Assembly (NCBI GenBank): GCA_964510225.1
Contig: CAZEAN010000045.1
Span: forward strand, 1-44,982
Length of the DNA stretch: 44,982 nucleotides
Origin: CAZEAN01 sp964510225
Lineage (GTDB): Bacteria; Planctomycetota; Planctomycetia; Isosphaerales; Isosphaeraceae
Direction of reading: 5' to 3'
Part shown: one piece after another, positions 16,182-24,944 of the stretch
How positions within the stretch are numbered: position 1 is the first letter of the stretch
Layout of the letters: every line of letters begins with the position of its first letter
The notes under the pieces: generated by a model
Databases searched by the model: none
What the model was told of the DNA's origin: nothing
What the model saw: only the letters and a program-made list of their open reading frames with translations
Position numbers and translations under genes: made by a program

Positions 16182-16198
16182 TTGTCCTCGAAGGACAA
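16182..16198. promoter_or_regulatory. 17-bp palindrome upstream of xerC
   Basis: TTGTCCT-CGA-AGGACAA is a perfect 7-bp inverted repeat with a 3-bp centre. It lies 104 bp upstream of the probable xerC start at 16303. The size and symmetry fit a repressor operator; as RNA it would fold into a 7-bp hairpin with a three-base loop. No regulator can be assigned. Confidence 0.4.
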
Positions 16199-16302
16199 TA
16201 ATCGTTTAAAGGAGACGACCCAGGTTCCCGATTCAGCTCTAAGTTCCGTAGGGCATTCAGAGTGAGACGGATTTTCTACTCGCTATGACGGAGGTTGGTC
16301 AC

Positions 16303-17283
16303 ATGGATACTTCAAAAAACCTCCATCCCGCTGTCATGGATTTCCTCGACGATCTGAGGAAAACTCGTGGTGCCTCGCAGCACACACTCCGAGGTTACTC
16401 AATTGATTTAACCCACTTTCTGGAATACCTAACGTCGTCCAGGATAGCCGACCCGATGGACGTTGATCCGAAACGGCTTCGAGGTTTTTCTGCCTGGCTC
16501 TCTTCTCGGGGAGACTCTGCCGCGACTATGGCTCGTCGCCTCGCAACGATCCGCTCATTCTACCGCTTCCATCGCCGCCAAGGTCGGATCACGAAAGATC
16601 CTGCCGCAGCACTCAGGAATCCGAAGCAACCCGCACGACTTCCCCGCGCTCTCCAAGTGGAAGAGATTATTCAGTTGCTCGATTCGATTCCTACGGATAC
16701 ACCACTCCACCTCCGCGATGCCGCGATGTTTGAAGTACTCTATGGTGGAGGACTTCGTGTCTCAGAGTTGGTCGCTGTCGATCTCGACGATTTAGACCTT
16801 GAGCGGCTTGCAGTTCGAGTTCGAGGAAAAGGACGACGCGAACGACTAGCGCCGATTGGACCAGAAGCATCCCGAAGGGTGAGTCGATGGCTAGAACAAC
16901 GTCAGCCCAAAACAGCGGACGAACGAGCAATCTTCCTCAATCGATTCGGAAGTCGACTTTCGACACGTAGTGTCGACCGGATTTTTCGGGACTATCTCAC
17001 TGCGGCAGGACTCGACCCTGCAGCTACTCCCCACGCACTCCGTCACAGTTTTGCAACCCATTTACTTGATCGCGGGGCTGATCTGAGGAGTGTTCAGGAA
17101 CTTCTTGGGCATCGGAGATTAACGAGCACTCAGATCTATACTTATGTTTCGCGAGAACGACTCATTGAATCTTATCGAAAGAGCCATGCGCAAGGGCTGG
17201 CTAACCCGACCTCGAAGCACAGAGACCCCCAGAATCATACTGATCCTCAACAAGATGATCGGGGTGAGTCTCCAGCAGCCTAA
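16303..17283 (+). CDS. xerC: Tyrosine recombinase XerC/XerD
   Basis: This site-specific recombinase has all catalytic residues; numbering from the ATG at 16303 gives Arg152 (GGGLRVSEL), Lys176 (RGKGRRERL), His244 and Arg247 (PHALRHSFATHLLDRG), His270 (LLGHRRL) and Tyr279 (TQIYTYVS). The N-terminal SAM-like domain begins SQHTLRGYSIDL. The start at 16303 is preferred over the ATG at 16285 because GGAGG (16290-16294) sits 8 bp upstream. Xer proteins resolve chromosome dimers at dif. XerC and XerD cannot be told apart here. The polar C-terminal tail after residue about 300 (PTSKHRDPQN...) exceeds the usual family end. No dif-like site or integron cassette was seen nearby. Confidence 0.92.
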   Translation: MDTSKNLHPAVMDFLDDLRKTRGASQHTLRGYSIDLTHFLEYLTSSRIADPMDVDPKRLRGFSAWLSSRGDSAATMARRLATIRSFYRFHRRQGRITKDPAAALRNPKQPARLPRALQVEEIIQLLDSIPTDTPLHLRDAAMFEVLYGGGLRVSELVAVDLDDLDLERLAVRVRGKGRRERLAPIGPEASRRVSRWLEQRQPKTADERAIFLNRFGSRLSTRSVDRIFRDYLTAAGLDPAATPHALRHSFATHLLDRGADLRSVQELLGHRRLTSTQIYTYVSRERLIESYRKSHAQGLANPTSKHRDPQNHTDPQQDDRGESPAA

Positions 17284-17427
17284 TCGTTGCTCCGCGTTCC
17301 ACTGATTTACAAGCGTCGCGTTCCTCCTCCCAACGTCGAGGTTAGTACCACTTATTCAGACTCCTGACTCTTTGTCGAGCCTCATTGCGATACCCTCAGC
17401 GCAGTGATGTGGCACCTGAGAAGCATC

Positions 17428-19005
17428 ATGAACCAGATCCGGATTCTCATCGTCCATCCCGATCCGTCTGCCCGCGCACTCTTAACTTCCATGCTCCAAG
17501 CACTGGATGTTGAGCTGGAGCTTGCGGATAGCGATCGGGTAGCAGCACGTTTGCTGGAACAACAGACCGGATGCTGCGACGTTCTCATTGTCGGGGTTGA
17601 TCCGGAGGATGACGACGGTCTTGAATTGCTGCACTATTCAAAGCGAAAGTTCCCGAATCTACCCGTGGTGCTCCTTTTCTCAGTTGCGAGTGCTGAACGG
17701 GCACGCGAAGCGAGGGTTCGAGGGGCATCGGCGATCCTGAAGTTTCCGTTACCAGCCACACATCTCCGGGCTGCACTCGCTCAAGCCATCGGACGAGAGT
17801 TTATCAACACTCCTCATCAAGTAAAAACCGAAAGATCGGCCGATCCTCAGGCCAACATCACATCGGAGTCTGCAGGGCAAAGGACCGAGACGAGTCCGCC
17901 TGTGCATGTCTCGGCCGAAGAAAGTAATGAATCAGAGCCGGGATCATGGACCTTCTTGAGTAGTATTGTTGATACTGACCCTCCTCTCTATCGATCGACG
18001 AACGAGGCTCAGTTTGATCATGAGCCGCTCAAGGATGAACCGATCTTAATCGGCCAAGACGATAGTCTGAGGCAAGCGATCGAACTCGCCGAAACAATCG
18101 CACCGACTCGAGCACCGGTCCTGATTCAAGGAGAGTCTGGTACAGGTAAGCGACTTGTGGCCCGTGCTCTCCACCACAAGAGTACTCGAAGGCACGGACC
18201 ATTTCTTGAGCTTCGTTGCCTTGATAGTGAAGAGGCGGATCTTGAGCGGGACCTGCTTGGCGTGCAGCCACTCATCGGCAACTTGGAGGCGGGCAAGTTC
18301 GAGGATGGGAAGGGTGGTAGTCTCTACATCGATGATGTCGCTGCCCTAAGCCTTGATTTGCAAGAATCGTTGCTCCGGGTCCTCCGCGACAACAAGTACG
18401 AGCCCGTCGGATCCCATCAATTATTTTCTTCGGACGTTCGTCTGATTTTTGGGACCCGAGAGAACTTAGTCGATCTCGTCGAGCGAGGCGAATTTCGCCA
18501 AGATCTCTACTATCGGCTCAGTGTGGTCAGTCTCAAATTACCACCGTTGCGGCATCGAGGCGCAGACATCGAGCGACTCGCGGAACACTTCCGAGCCCGT
18601 GCCGCCCGTCGTGCCGACCGACCCGTAACGGGGTTTGACGCTGAAGCTCTCGCCTTACTCCGACGTTATCATTGGCCCGGTAATGTCCAGGAATTGGAAG
18701 CTGTGATCGAGCGCGCTGTCTTGATTGCACGCCGAAGATTGATCGAGCCGGGTGATCTCAACCTCCCGGCCACGGGGCCTTCGAGTTCCAGCCAAGATCA
18801 GCTCTACCGGCCCAACCCGGGAGCGATCCGTCCACTCAAGGAAGCGCTTGAGGAACCGGAAAAGAAAATCATCCTCGAAGCCCTCCAAGCGCTCGGGTGG
18901 AACCGTCGCGAGACCGCCCGGATGCTTGATATTAATCGGACAACACTATACAAAAAGATGAAGAAGTACCAACTACTAATCGATGAACCAGTTTGGACAA
19001 ATTAA
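17428..19005 (+). CDS. AAA+ Fis-type regulator, degenerate NtrC-like protein
   Basis: The 525-residue protein follows NtrC order: receiver-like domain (1-125), AAA+ domain (about 205-435) and Fis-type helix-turn-helix (about 484-514, WNRRETARMLDINRTTLYKKM). Key positions are altered. The phosphoacceptor Asp is Gly56 (DVLIVG), although Lys105 is kept. Walker A is intact (GESGTGKR, 235-242). The GAFTGA loop that contacts sigma-54 is missing; GVQPLIGN occupies its place near 278-285. Walker B reads GGSLYIDDV instead of GGTLFLDEI. It probably binds DNA but cannot activate sigma-54 polymerase in the usual way; repression or sigma-70 control is inferred by analogy with TyrR. The start at 17428 places the receiver fold at the N-terminus; the frame extends to 17404. 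Confidence 0.9.
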   Translation: MNQIRILIVHPDPSARALLTSMLQALDVELELADSDRVAARLLEQQTGCCDVLIVGVDPEDDDGLELLHYSKRKFPNLPVVLLFSVASAERAREARVRGASAILKFPLPATHLRAALAQAIGREFINTPHQVKTERSADPQANITSESAGQRTETSPPVHVSAEESNESEPGSWTFLSSIVDTDPPLYRSTNEAQFDHEPLKDEPILIGQDDSLRQAIELAETIAPTRAPVLIQGESGTGKRLVARALHHKSTRRHGPFLELRCLDSEEADLERDLLGVQPLIGNLEAGKFEDGKGGSLYIDDVAALSLDLQESLLRVLRDNKYEPVGSHQLFSSDVRLIFGTRENLVDLVERGEFRQDLYYRLSVVSLKLPPLRHRGADIERLAEHFRARAARRADRPVTGFDAEALALLRRYHWPGNVQELEAVIERAVLIARRRLIEPGDLNLPATGPSSSSQDQLYRPNPGAIRPLKEALEEPEKKIILEALQALGWNRRETARMLDINRTTLYKKMKKYQLLIDEPVWTN

Positions 19006-19069
19006 AATTTCGTTCTACTTGCGACGCTGCCTTGATCTAACAGTCGATATATTCAAGTCTAAGATTATC

Positions 19070-19113
19070 AATTACTTCAGGGCATCAAGTATTGATTGAG
19101 CCCCGAAGTAATT
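19070..19113. terminator. Bidirectional stem-loop terminator candidate
   Basis: AATTACTTC (19070-19078) pairs with GAAGTAATT (19105-19113), then after one mismatch GGGC pairs with GCCC, and an inner ATCAA/TTGAT stem closes a GTA loop. It sits between two convergent genes: 65 bp after the regulator stop and 19 bp after the restored acetolactate synthase end at 19132. The AT-rich outer stem provides a U-rich tail in both directions. Confidence 0.65.
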
Positions 19114-19131
19114 TAGTTAAGCAAGAGTGAG

Positions 19132-20901
19132 TTAGCTCTTAATAATCTCCTTGACAGTGCCGCCGGCCGGAATCATCGGGAGGACATGTTCTTGGTAAGG
19201 TACTAAGACATCAAGAACATACGGCCCATCATGGGCAATCATCTCCCGAAACGCTGCTTCTAGCTCGTCCTTGCGGCGAACCTTTTTCGCCTCTACACCA
19301 AATCCTTTCGAGATCGAAAAAATGTCAGGTTAAGTGACTTGGGGTAACTCACCAGCACCTTGACCAACCGCTTCCGGGTGATCCACCGGCCCGAGGTATG
19401 TATGAGCGCGGTTTCCGGCAAAGAAGCGATCTTCCCACTGAACGACCATTCCCAAGTGCTGATTGTTCAGGACCACCACTTTGACAGGAAGCTTCTCGCA
19501 GTGGACGGTGGCCAACTCCTGGATGTTCATCACAAAGCTACCGTCGCCGTCGATGTCGACAACGAGTTTATCGGGGCAACCTGCTTGCATCCCCATCGCT
19601 GCAGGGAGGCCATAGCCCATCGAGCCCAGACCGCCTGACGTTACCCAGGCACGCGGCTGCTTGAAGGTTGTCCACTGAGCCGCCCACATCTGGTGCTGGC
19701 CAACTCCGGTCGACATCAAGAAGTCACCATCCATGATGTCTGAGAGTAACTTGATGGCATACTGGGGAAGAATGGCATCGTCTCGATCGGGGAACGACAT
19801 TGGATCGGCTGCACGCCAGGAGTCGACCTGTCGGTGCCAATCTCGATAGTCGCCCGGTTCCGCTTGAGGGATTAAGGCTTGAAGGGCAGTTTTTACGTCT
19901 GAATGGACGGGAATATGTGCGAATTTATTTTTGTTAATCTCAGACGCATCAATATCGATATGAACGATCTTTCCATGTTTGGCAAATTCGGAGAGTTTGC
20001 CGGTCACTCGGTCGTCGAATCGGACGCCGCATGCGAGCAAGAGGTCCGCCTCGTTAATTGCGTAGTTCGAATAGACCGTTCCGTGCATCCCAAGCATGCC
20101 GAGGGAGAGATAGTGATCGGTCGATAGTGCACCGAGCCCTTGGAGCGTCATCGCTACAGGAATTCCGCACTTCAGCGCAAGCTCGCGGAGTTCCTCGGAG
20201 GCACCCGACGCAATCACCCCTCCGCCACAATAAATGATCGGTCGAGAACTGGTTTTGATAGCCTCAACAACTTGGTCGATCACCTCTGGTCGAGGCAGTG
20301 GTGGCAAGTGATATCCGGGTAACTGCATCGCTGGATCCAGATCGACGTCACGTAAGACGGTATTTTGGATGTCTTTCGGGACGTCAATCAAGACCGGCCC
20401 GGGGCGGCCGGTCCTCGCAATGTGAAACGCTTCTTTCACGATTCGGGGAATGTCACGGGCTGACTGAACTAAATACTGATGCTTGGTGACAGGTCGGCTG
20501 ACTTCCACCATCGGCGTTTCCTGGAAGGCATCGGTACCGATGACACCAGTCGGAACTTGACCCGTGATGGCCACAAGAGGAATTGAATCCATCTTGGCAT
20601 CAGCCAAACCAGTGACCAAATTGAGCGCTCCAGGACCGGAGGTGGCCATGACAACCCCAGGCTCACCGGTGACCCTGGCATACCCCTCGGCTGCGAAGAC
20701 GCCCCCTTGCTCGTGGCGCGGCAGAATGACGCGGATCTGCTCGCGATAGCCCGTCAAGGCTTGATGCATCGGCATGCTCGCCCCGCCAGGATAGGCGAAG
20801 ACGACCCGAACGCCATTTCGATAGAGCATCTCGACCAGGGCTTGGGCCCCTGTCAGGGGATCTTGGGAGGTCCGGGGCTCGTTCTCGGCAATCGTGGCCA
20901 C
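19132..20901 (-). pseudogene. ilvB: Acetolactate synthase large subunit with in-frame TAA
   Basis: IlvB catalyses the first shared step of branched-chain amino acid synthesis using thiamine diphosphate. The 523 codons before the stop contain the catalytic Glu region RHEQGGVFAAEGYARVTG, SGPGALNLVTG, TGQVPTGVIGTDAFQE, the ThDP-binding GDGSFVMNIQEL and QWEDRFF. An in-frame TAA occupies 19330-19332, right after GELPQVT. The same frame continues for 65 codons (PDIFSISKGFGVEAKKV ... VLPMIPAGGTVKEIIKS) to TAA at 19132-19134, which is the normal IlvB C-terminus. Total length would be 589 residues. One base change explains the stop; no frameshift is needed. It may be a sequencing error, a recent null mutation or read-through. 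The start is GTG. No ilvH regulatory subunit gene is adjacent. Confidence 0.93.
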
Positions 20902-20968
20902 TGTATTCCTCGGCGGCTGGCGTTAAGGTCATTGAAGGGCAAGCACGCTGCTCTCGGCCTATCGGGAG

Positions 20969-21011
20969 CATACAATTTGATATTGTATGAATCCGACTAT
21001 CCGACCGACAA
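20969..21011 (-). promoter_or_regulatory. Candidate ilvB promoter with overlapping palindrome
   Basis: On the minus strand, a -35-like TTGTCG (21006-21011) and -10-like TACAAT (20982-20987) are separated by 18 bp. The -10 lies inside the perfect inverted repeat CATACAAT-TTGAT-ATTGTATG (plus strand, 20969-20989), so a dimeric regulator bound there would block polymerase. The site lies about 80 bp upstream of the GTG start of ilvB. The match to consensus is moderate. Confidence 0.45.
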
Positions 21012-21144
21012 CCGAGCCTGGAAGTTCACTCTTTTGACGAAATCGATCGTACTGCTCTCCGGGCACTGATACCTTGCGTTCTGATTTTAGGACCGTGAAG
21101 ATCGCGGAATGCGGGGATCATTTACTCGACAATTTCCGGATTCA

Positions 21145-22416
21145 ATGAACATGCACCTCTTAGTAATATCACTGATCGTCCTCTTTGCAGCTCCAACGCT
21201 TTCTCAAGCCTCCGATCAATCGACCGTGGATGTCTCGGGCAGGTTTTACTGTGTACAGTGGTCCCCGGACCGTCGAGTCCGTGTCAATTCGCCCGATACC
21301 GCGACTGGCCCTTATCGAAATCGATCTGAGGCGGCGGCGACTGGTCGGTTGTCCATTCCGCTCGAAATTGAACCATCGACGATTGAATCCGCCTCGGTTT
21401 ACCTCGAACTCTGGGGGGGACACCCCGGTACGGCCTCGAAGGGATTTCAAGTGAACAATGGGCCAAGGATGGCACTCCCGGAGGTCGGAGTTGCCACGCT
21501 CAATTGTGCCTATCATTATCCGATGGTCCAAATTGATCCGGTAACATTGAACCGTGGAAACAACATAGTGCAATTCGACTGCGTGAAAGGTGAGAGTTTT
21601 TGGGGGCACTACATTATTGACCACGCCGCGTTAATTCTTGGACTCGATCGTGACCATCCCGTCATCGAGGGATCTCGCCTCAGTGACTTCAGAGCCGAGA
21701 TCGTTCCCAACTTGTTGAATGAGGGCGAAACGGTTGAACTTCGTCTCGAAGTTGCCAAGCAATATGAGGACATGATCACTGAAGTTTCCTATCAAGGATA
21801 CTACGATGGTTACGATGAAAACGGAAACGGCAAGTTACTAGACTGGCACGGTTTCACCAAGAAGAAGGCCCAGACTGGGGGAATAGGCAATGCTCAAAGC
21901 CCTCCGTTCCGGGCTTTGTGGGATCGCTCGATGCTACTCGATCGGAAAGAGGAACCCATCCTGGTCCGCGCAGTCGTCCAGTTTGGTGATGACAGTGGTC
22001 TTCGTTTTATGACCCCGGTTTCAACACTCCCGAGACCAAATCGAGAAGGAATAGAGGTCACTTATCATCCAGCGCAGGAGTTCCCCAAGCCGTTTTGGTC
22101 GCGGGACAGCGAGGAAAAGACATGCGTTTTCGAGGTTGATTTTGATACCGAAAGCATTCTCCGAGCCGAACTCCATATGACCATTTGGGATGGCGGCCGT
22201 GGTGAGGTTGAGAACCCAGTCACGCTGAACGGCCAACCGGTCGAAATCGCGGGGAATGGTCGACATGATCTTCTCTATCGGGTGGTCGATCTCCCAAAAA
22301 GTATCCTCAAACAAGGGAGAAATCGGCTCCGAGTCCTTTCAGAGACGGAGCATCATGGAATCGAAGTCCTCCTGCCAGGACCAGCGCTGATTATCAGGCG
22401 CCAGACTTCCAACTGA
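21145..22416 (+). CDS. Secreted protein with two related beta-sandwich domains
   Basis: From the ATG at 21145 the protein is 423 residues; the frame opens at 21109, but 21145 places the signal peptide (MNMHLLVISLIVLFAAPTLSQA) at the N-terminus. Two segments look like copies of one beta-sandwich module. The first contains SVYLELWGGHPGTASKGFQV and LNRGNNIVQFDC. The second contains AELHMTIWDGGRGEVENPV, VTLNGQPVEIA and LKQGRNRLRVLSETEHHG. Between them is DENGNGKLLDW, resembling a calcium-binding loop. The pattern suggests carbohydrate or ligand binding outside the cell, but no named family is recognised. It converges on the fhcA gene with a 17-bp gap. Confidence 0.75.
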   Translation: MNMHLLVISLIVLFAAPTLSQASDQSTVDVSGRFYCVQWSPDRRVRVNSPDTATGPYRNRSEAAATGRLSIPLEIEPSTIESASVYLELWGGHPGTASKGFQVNNGPRMALPEVGVATLNCAYHYPMVQIDPVTLNRGNNIVQFDCVKGESFWGHYIIDHAALILGLDRDHPVIEGSRLSDFRAEIVPNLLNEGETVELRLEVAKQYEDMITEVSYQGYYDGYDENGNGKLLDWHGFTKKKAQTGGIGNAQSPPFRALWDRSMLLDRKEEPILVRAVVQFGDDSGLRFMTPVSTLPRPNREGIEVTYHPAQEFPKPFWSRDSEEKTCVFEVDFDTESILRAELHMTIWDGGRGEVENPVTLNGQPVEIAGNGRHDLLYRVVDLPKSILKQGRNRLRVLSETEHHGIEVLLPGPALIIRRQTSN

Positions 22417-22433
22417 GCAACCCGCGATGTTGG

Positions 22434-24104
22434 TCAAGCCATCGGGACAACGACGGCTCCGTTGAGTTCATCATCCTTGATTGAATAGTTGTCGAACTGA
22501 ACGGAGTAGTTTGCTTCGAAGTGGGTCCGGATTCTAGAAAGTCGCCCATTGTCATAATTAAGCGACGTTACGAATCTTGATCCTAATGGTTCCTCGATCA
22601 CGCTTCCATCAATGACTACGATCTCTCCCGCCTTCAAGACCCAGCGGGGTCGCTCGAACATCCAAGTTCGATCCGCCACTGGGTTGTAAATTGCAAGATC
22701 TGCATCAGCACCGATTCCAAGTTGCCCTTTTGTCTTGTCGATCCCGAGAATCCGCGCAGGAGCAGCACGCGTAAGAACCGCGATTTCGTAGAGGCTATAT
22801 TCCCGATCGAGATCACCGAGGATCGTTCGCGATCGAACTTTGGCAGGGAGCCGGGCGAATGCTTCCTTCCTAAAGCCCCGATCCATCAGGAGATGAATAA
22901 TCTGAGGATAGTCGTAAAATGCGCCACCATTTGGGTGGTCGCTCGTCATCGCGATCCGCCAGGGGTCATCCATCAAGAGGTACCACTCAAGGGCGATCGC
23001 CCATTGGATCGCTGTGATCAAGTTGGATTCGGGCCAATACTCGATCGGGATGACACCGCAGCTACTCTCGTTTTCAAGGTCAGAGGCCGAAAACTTACCT
23101 CCGAGTTGCCGACGGAGCTGATCCCCTGCGCGGGGATCTCCAGTGAGAATCATCGCCGGCCCTGCGCTGATGTGACCAACATCGACGGTAATTCCCTCTG
23201 ACCGTTGCACTTGTTCCACCAAGTTCGGCACGGCAGAGCGGAAGCTTCTCGGATCGGCAGGATCGCCTCCGTAGCTGTGAAATTGGATGTGCGCGAAGTG
23301 ACCACGGGCTCCTTCTAATGCCGCCATGGTTGCCGAGGTCGTTGTCCAATTCCCTGGAATTCCAAGATTGTTGCAGTGAAGATGGACTGGGTGAGGTAAT
23401 CGGAGTCGATCCGAGGTCTGTGCCAGGCTCCGCACTAATCCCCGAGGTGAAACGCCAAAACCACTAACGGGATCATCGAGTTCCCGGAAGGACTTCCGAC
23501 TGACTTGCTTGTAGTCCTCAACATCACCGGGATTAACGACCTTGATCGCATACCCTCGAGCTGCCTCAAGAGCCCAAGCGCAGTAGGCATCGAGTGCGTC
23601 ATCATCACCCTGAGCCACGGAATCAAGGACAGCGTGGGCATTGCCGAGCAAAACGTAGAAACCGTTATCCAAGATCGGGGTCGCGTTAAGCTCATCGTGA
23701 GCAGCACGCGCGTGGAGTGGTGGGATCGCGGCATCCATTGCCGTGGTGTACCCAATCCCTGCGAAGAGTCGTCCCGTCGATCTGGTGGTCGGTACGCGTC
23801 CAGGTGGGGTCGAGAATGGCGCTGCAAGGCGCCCGGTTCCACCTCTCCGAGCTCGGTAAGACTCAGGAGTGAGTAGACGGCCCGAATTCACCTTAGGGCC
23901 AGCGATGTGGCAATGCATGTCTACACCGCCTGGCATGACGACGAAACCTCGGGCATCAATGGTTTTGCCAGAATAGCTCCGAGGATCGTCGGGGGGCTCC
24001 ACAAACCGACCGTCCTGGATCCAGAGATCAATTACGAGTCCATTGATCCCGTTGATAGGATCGTAAACAGTCCCGTTCGCGATGTGGAGATCAGGATTTC
24101 TCAT
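22434..24104 (-). CDS. fhcA: Formyltransferase/hydrolase complex subunit A (FhcA/FwdA type)
   Basis: The 556-residue amidohydrolase belongs to the FwdA/FmdA/FhcA family. In bacteria, FhcA works with FhcB, C and D to turn formyl-tetrahydromethanopterin into formate; in archaea the homologue is part of formylmethanofuran dehydrogenase. Metal-site residues are visible: His64 and His66 (MHCHIAGPK), Lys188 (YAIKVVNPG, the carboxylated lysine position), His241/His243 (HLHCNNLGIPGNW), His272/His276 (AHIQFHSYGG) and Asp389 (TSDHPNGG). Planctomycetes are known to carry this C1 pathway. No other fhc, mch or mtd gene is in the window. The gene starts 60 bp after the MerR/TipAS regulator on the same strand, so they may be cotranscribed. 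Confidence 0.92.
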   Translation of the reverse strand: MRNPDLHIANGTVYDPINGINGLVIDLWIQDGRFVEPPDDPRSYSGKTIDARGFVVMPGGVDMHCHIAGPKVNSGRLLTPESYRARRGGTGRLAAPFSTPPGRVPTTRSTGRLFAGIGYTTAMDAAIPPLHARAAHDELNATPILDNGFYVLLGNAHAVLDSVAQGDDDALDAYCAWALEAARGYAIKVVNPGDVEDYKQVSRKSFRELDDPVSGFGVSPRGLVRSLAQTSDRLRLPHPVHLHCNNLGIPGNWTTTSATMAALEGARGHFAHIQFHSYGGDPADPRSFRSAVPNLVEQVQRSEGITVDVGHISAGPAMILTGDPRAGDQLRRQLGGKFSASDLENESSCGVIPIEYWPESNLITAIQWAIALEWYLLMDDPWRIAMTSDHPNGGAFYDYPQIIHLLMDRGFRKEAFARLPAKVRSRTILGDLDREYSLYEIAVLTRAAPARILGIDKTKGQLGIGADADLAIYNPVADRTWMFERPRWVLKAGEIVVIDGSVIEEPLGSRFVTSLNYDNGRLSRIRTHFEANYSVQFDNYSIKDDELNGAVVVPMA

Positions 24105-24163
24105 AAGGTGGGGATGAACTCAAGGCCGAAGGACACTTGGATACCCTGAAGCTTCAGCGTATT

Positions 24164-24901
24164 TTAATTTCCATCATCTTGAAGCGATTGGTTCACATAG
24201 TCCATCATCGGCCTCATGGAATTCGTCTCGATTCCGTGGACTTGCGACTCCGACTGCCAGAGATTTTTCAGGGAAGCCGAGATTCCTGGGTCGCCTCCTG
24301 TGAATTCCTGGACGAGGCTCATCCATTGTCGGGCCAACACCTTGGCTTCTGGATCTGAAGCTGGAACGCCGCGATCCATCGCGCTTTGTACTCTTTCCAT
24401 CAAGAGAGGCCATTCCGCCTCAACCTCTTTGATTCGGGTCTCTCCGACCTCCTCCGCACGTGTCTTCAGTTGTTCCAACTGTTCTGGTGTATAGTATTTC
24501 TCAAACATCGTGATCTCCCTGATAAGGTCGAGTAATTCGTCGACAGAAACTGGCTCTACGCCATCGAGTCGCTGATCAAGTTGTCCCAGCCGCGCTGTAA
24601 GGAGTCGCAACTGTTCGGATTGATCAACGAGCCGTTTTAATTGGATTTGAACCAACCGACGGACGGTGACCTCCGGATTGCTCAGACACCTCCGAATGGC
24701 ATCGAGTCCGAGCCCAAGCGCCCGCAACGTCGTGATCTGCTGTAACCGCTCGACGTTCGCCTCGTTGTAAAGGCGGTGTCCTGCCTCCGTCCGGATCGCG
24801 GGAGTTAACAAACCGATCTGGTCAAAGTGATGAAGCGTCCGCACGGTGAGTCCCGTCCGTCGTGCCAATTCGCCCACTTTGAGGAGTGTCGTGCTGTTCA
24901 T
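24164..24901 (-). CDS. MerR-family regulator with TipAS-like effector domain
   Basis: The 245-residue protein starts with a MerR winged helix-turn-helix (about 5-75, KVGELARRTGLTVRTLHHFDQIGLL, RLYNEANVERLQQI). A coiled linker (about 80-125) follows, then a TipAS-type domain (about 130-240, EKYYTPEQLEQLKTRAEEVGE, EWPLLMERVQSAMDRG, MDYVNQSL). TipAS domains bind antibiotics in TipA and relatives and allow MerR-type promoter activation. The upstream promoter has the 19-bp spacer expected for MerR control, implying autoregulation. It is divergent from the bestrophin-like gene; fhcA lies downstream on the same strand. The effector is unknown. Confidence 0.92.
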   Translation of the reverse strand: MNSTTLLKVGELARRTGLTVRTLHHFDQIGLLTPAIRTEAGHRLYNEANVERLQQITTLRALGLGLDAIRRCLSNPEVTVRRLVQIQLKRLVDQSEQLRLLTARLGQLDQRLDGVEPVSVDELLDLIREITMFEKYYTPEQLEQLKTRAEEVGETRIKEVEAEWPLLMERVQSAMDRGVPASDPEAKVLARQWMSLVQEFTGGDPGISASLKNLWQSESQVHGIETNSMRPMMDYVNQSLQDDGN

Positions 24902-24944
24902 CAGGTCTCACCCTGGCGTTCGACGCCGTTTGCAGGCTGTTAGA

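Larger units (their letters stand above)
15579..16302. other. Long intergenic region with palindromes, no gene seen
   Basis: About 720 bp separate the divergent thioesterase and xerC genes. Short open frames here (15914-16108 and 16077-16265) have no recognisable protein features. The region holds palindrome AGTGT-ATA-ACACT at 15871-15883, the inverted repeat at 16037-16072 and the palindrome at 16182-16198, listed separately where notable. The 10-mer TCAAGTGTAT occurs twice (15868-15877 and 16039-16048). An unrecognised small RNA or leader is possible. No tRNA, tmRNA or known riboswitch was recognised. Confidence 0.6.

Noticed and set aside
16077..16265. 62-codon ORF just upstream of xerC
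   Set aside because: No recognisable features and the palindrome at 16182-16198 lies inside it; a regulatory region is more likely.
15579..16302. Possible dif site for XerC/XerD
   Set aside because: The palindromes do not resemble the known 28-bp dif arrangement of two 11-bp arms with a 6-bp centre.
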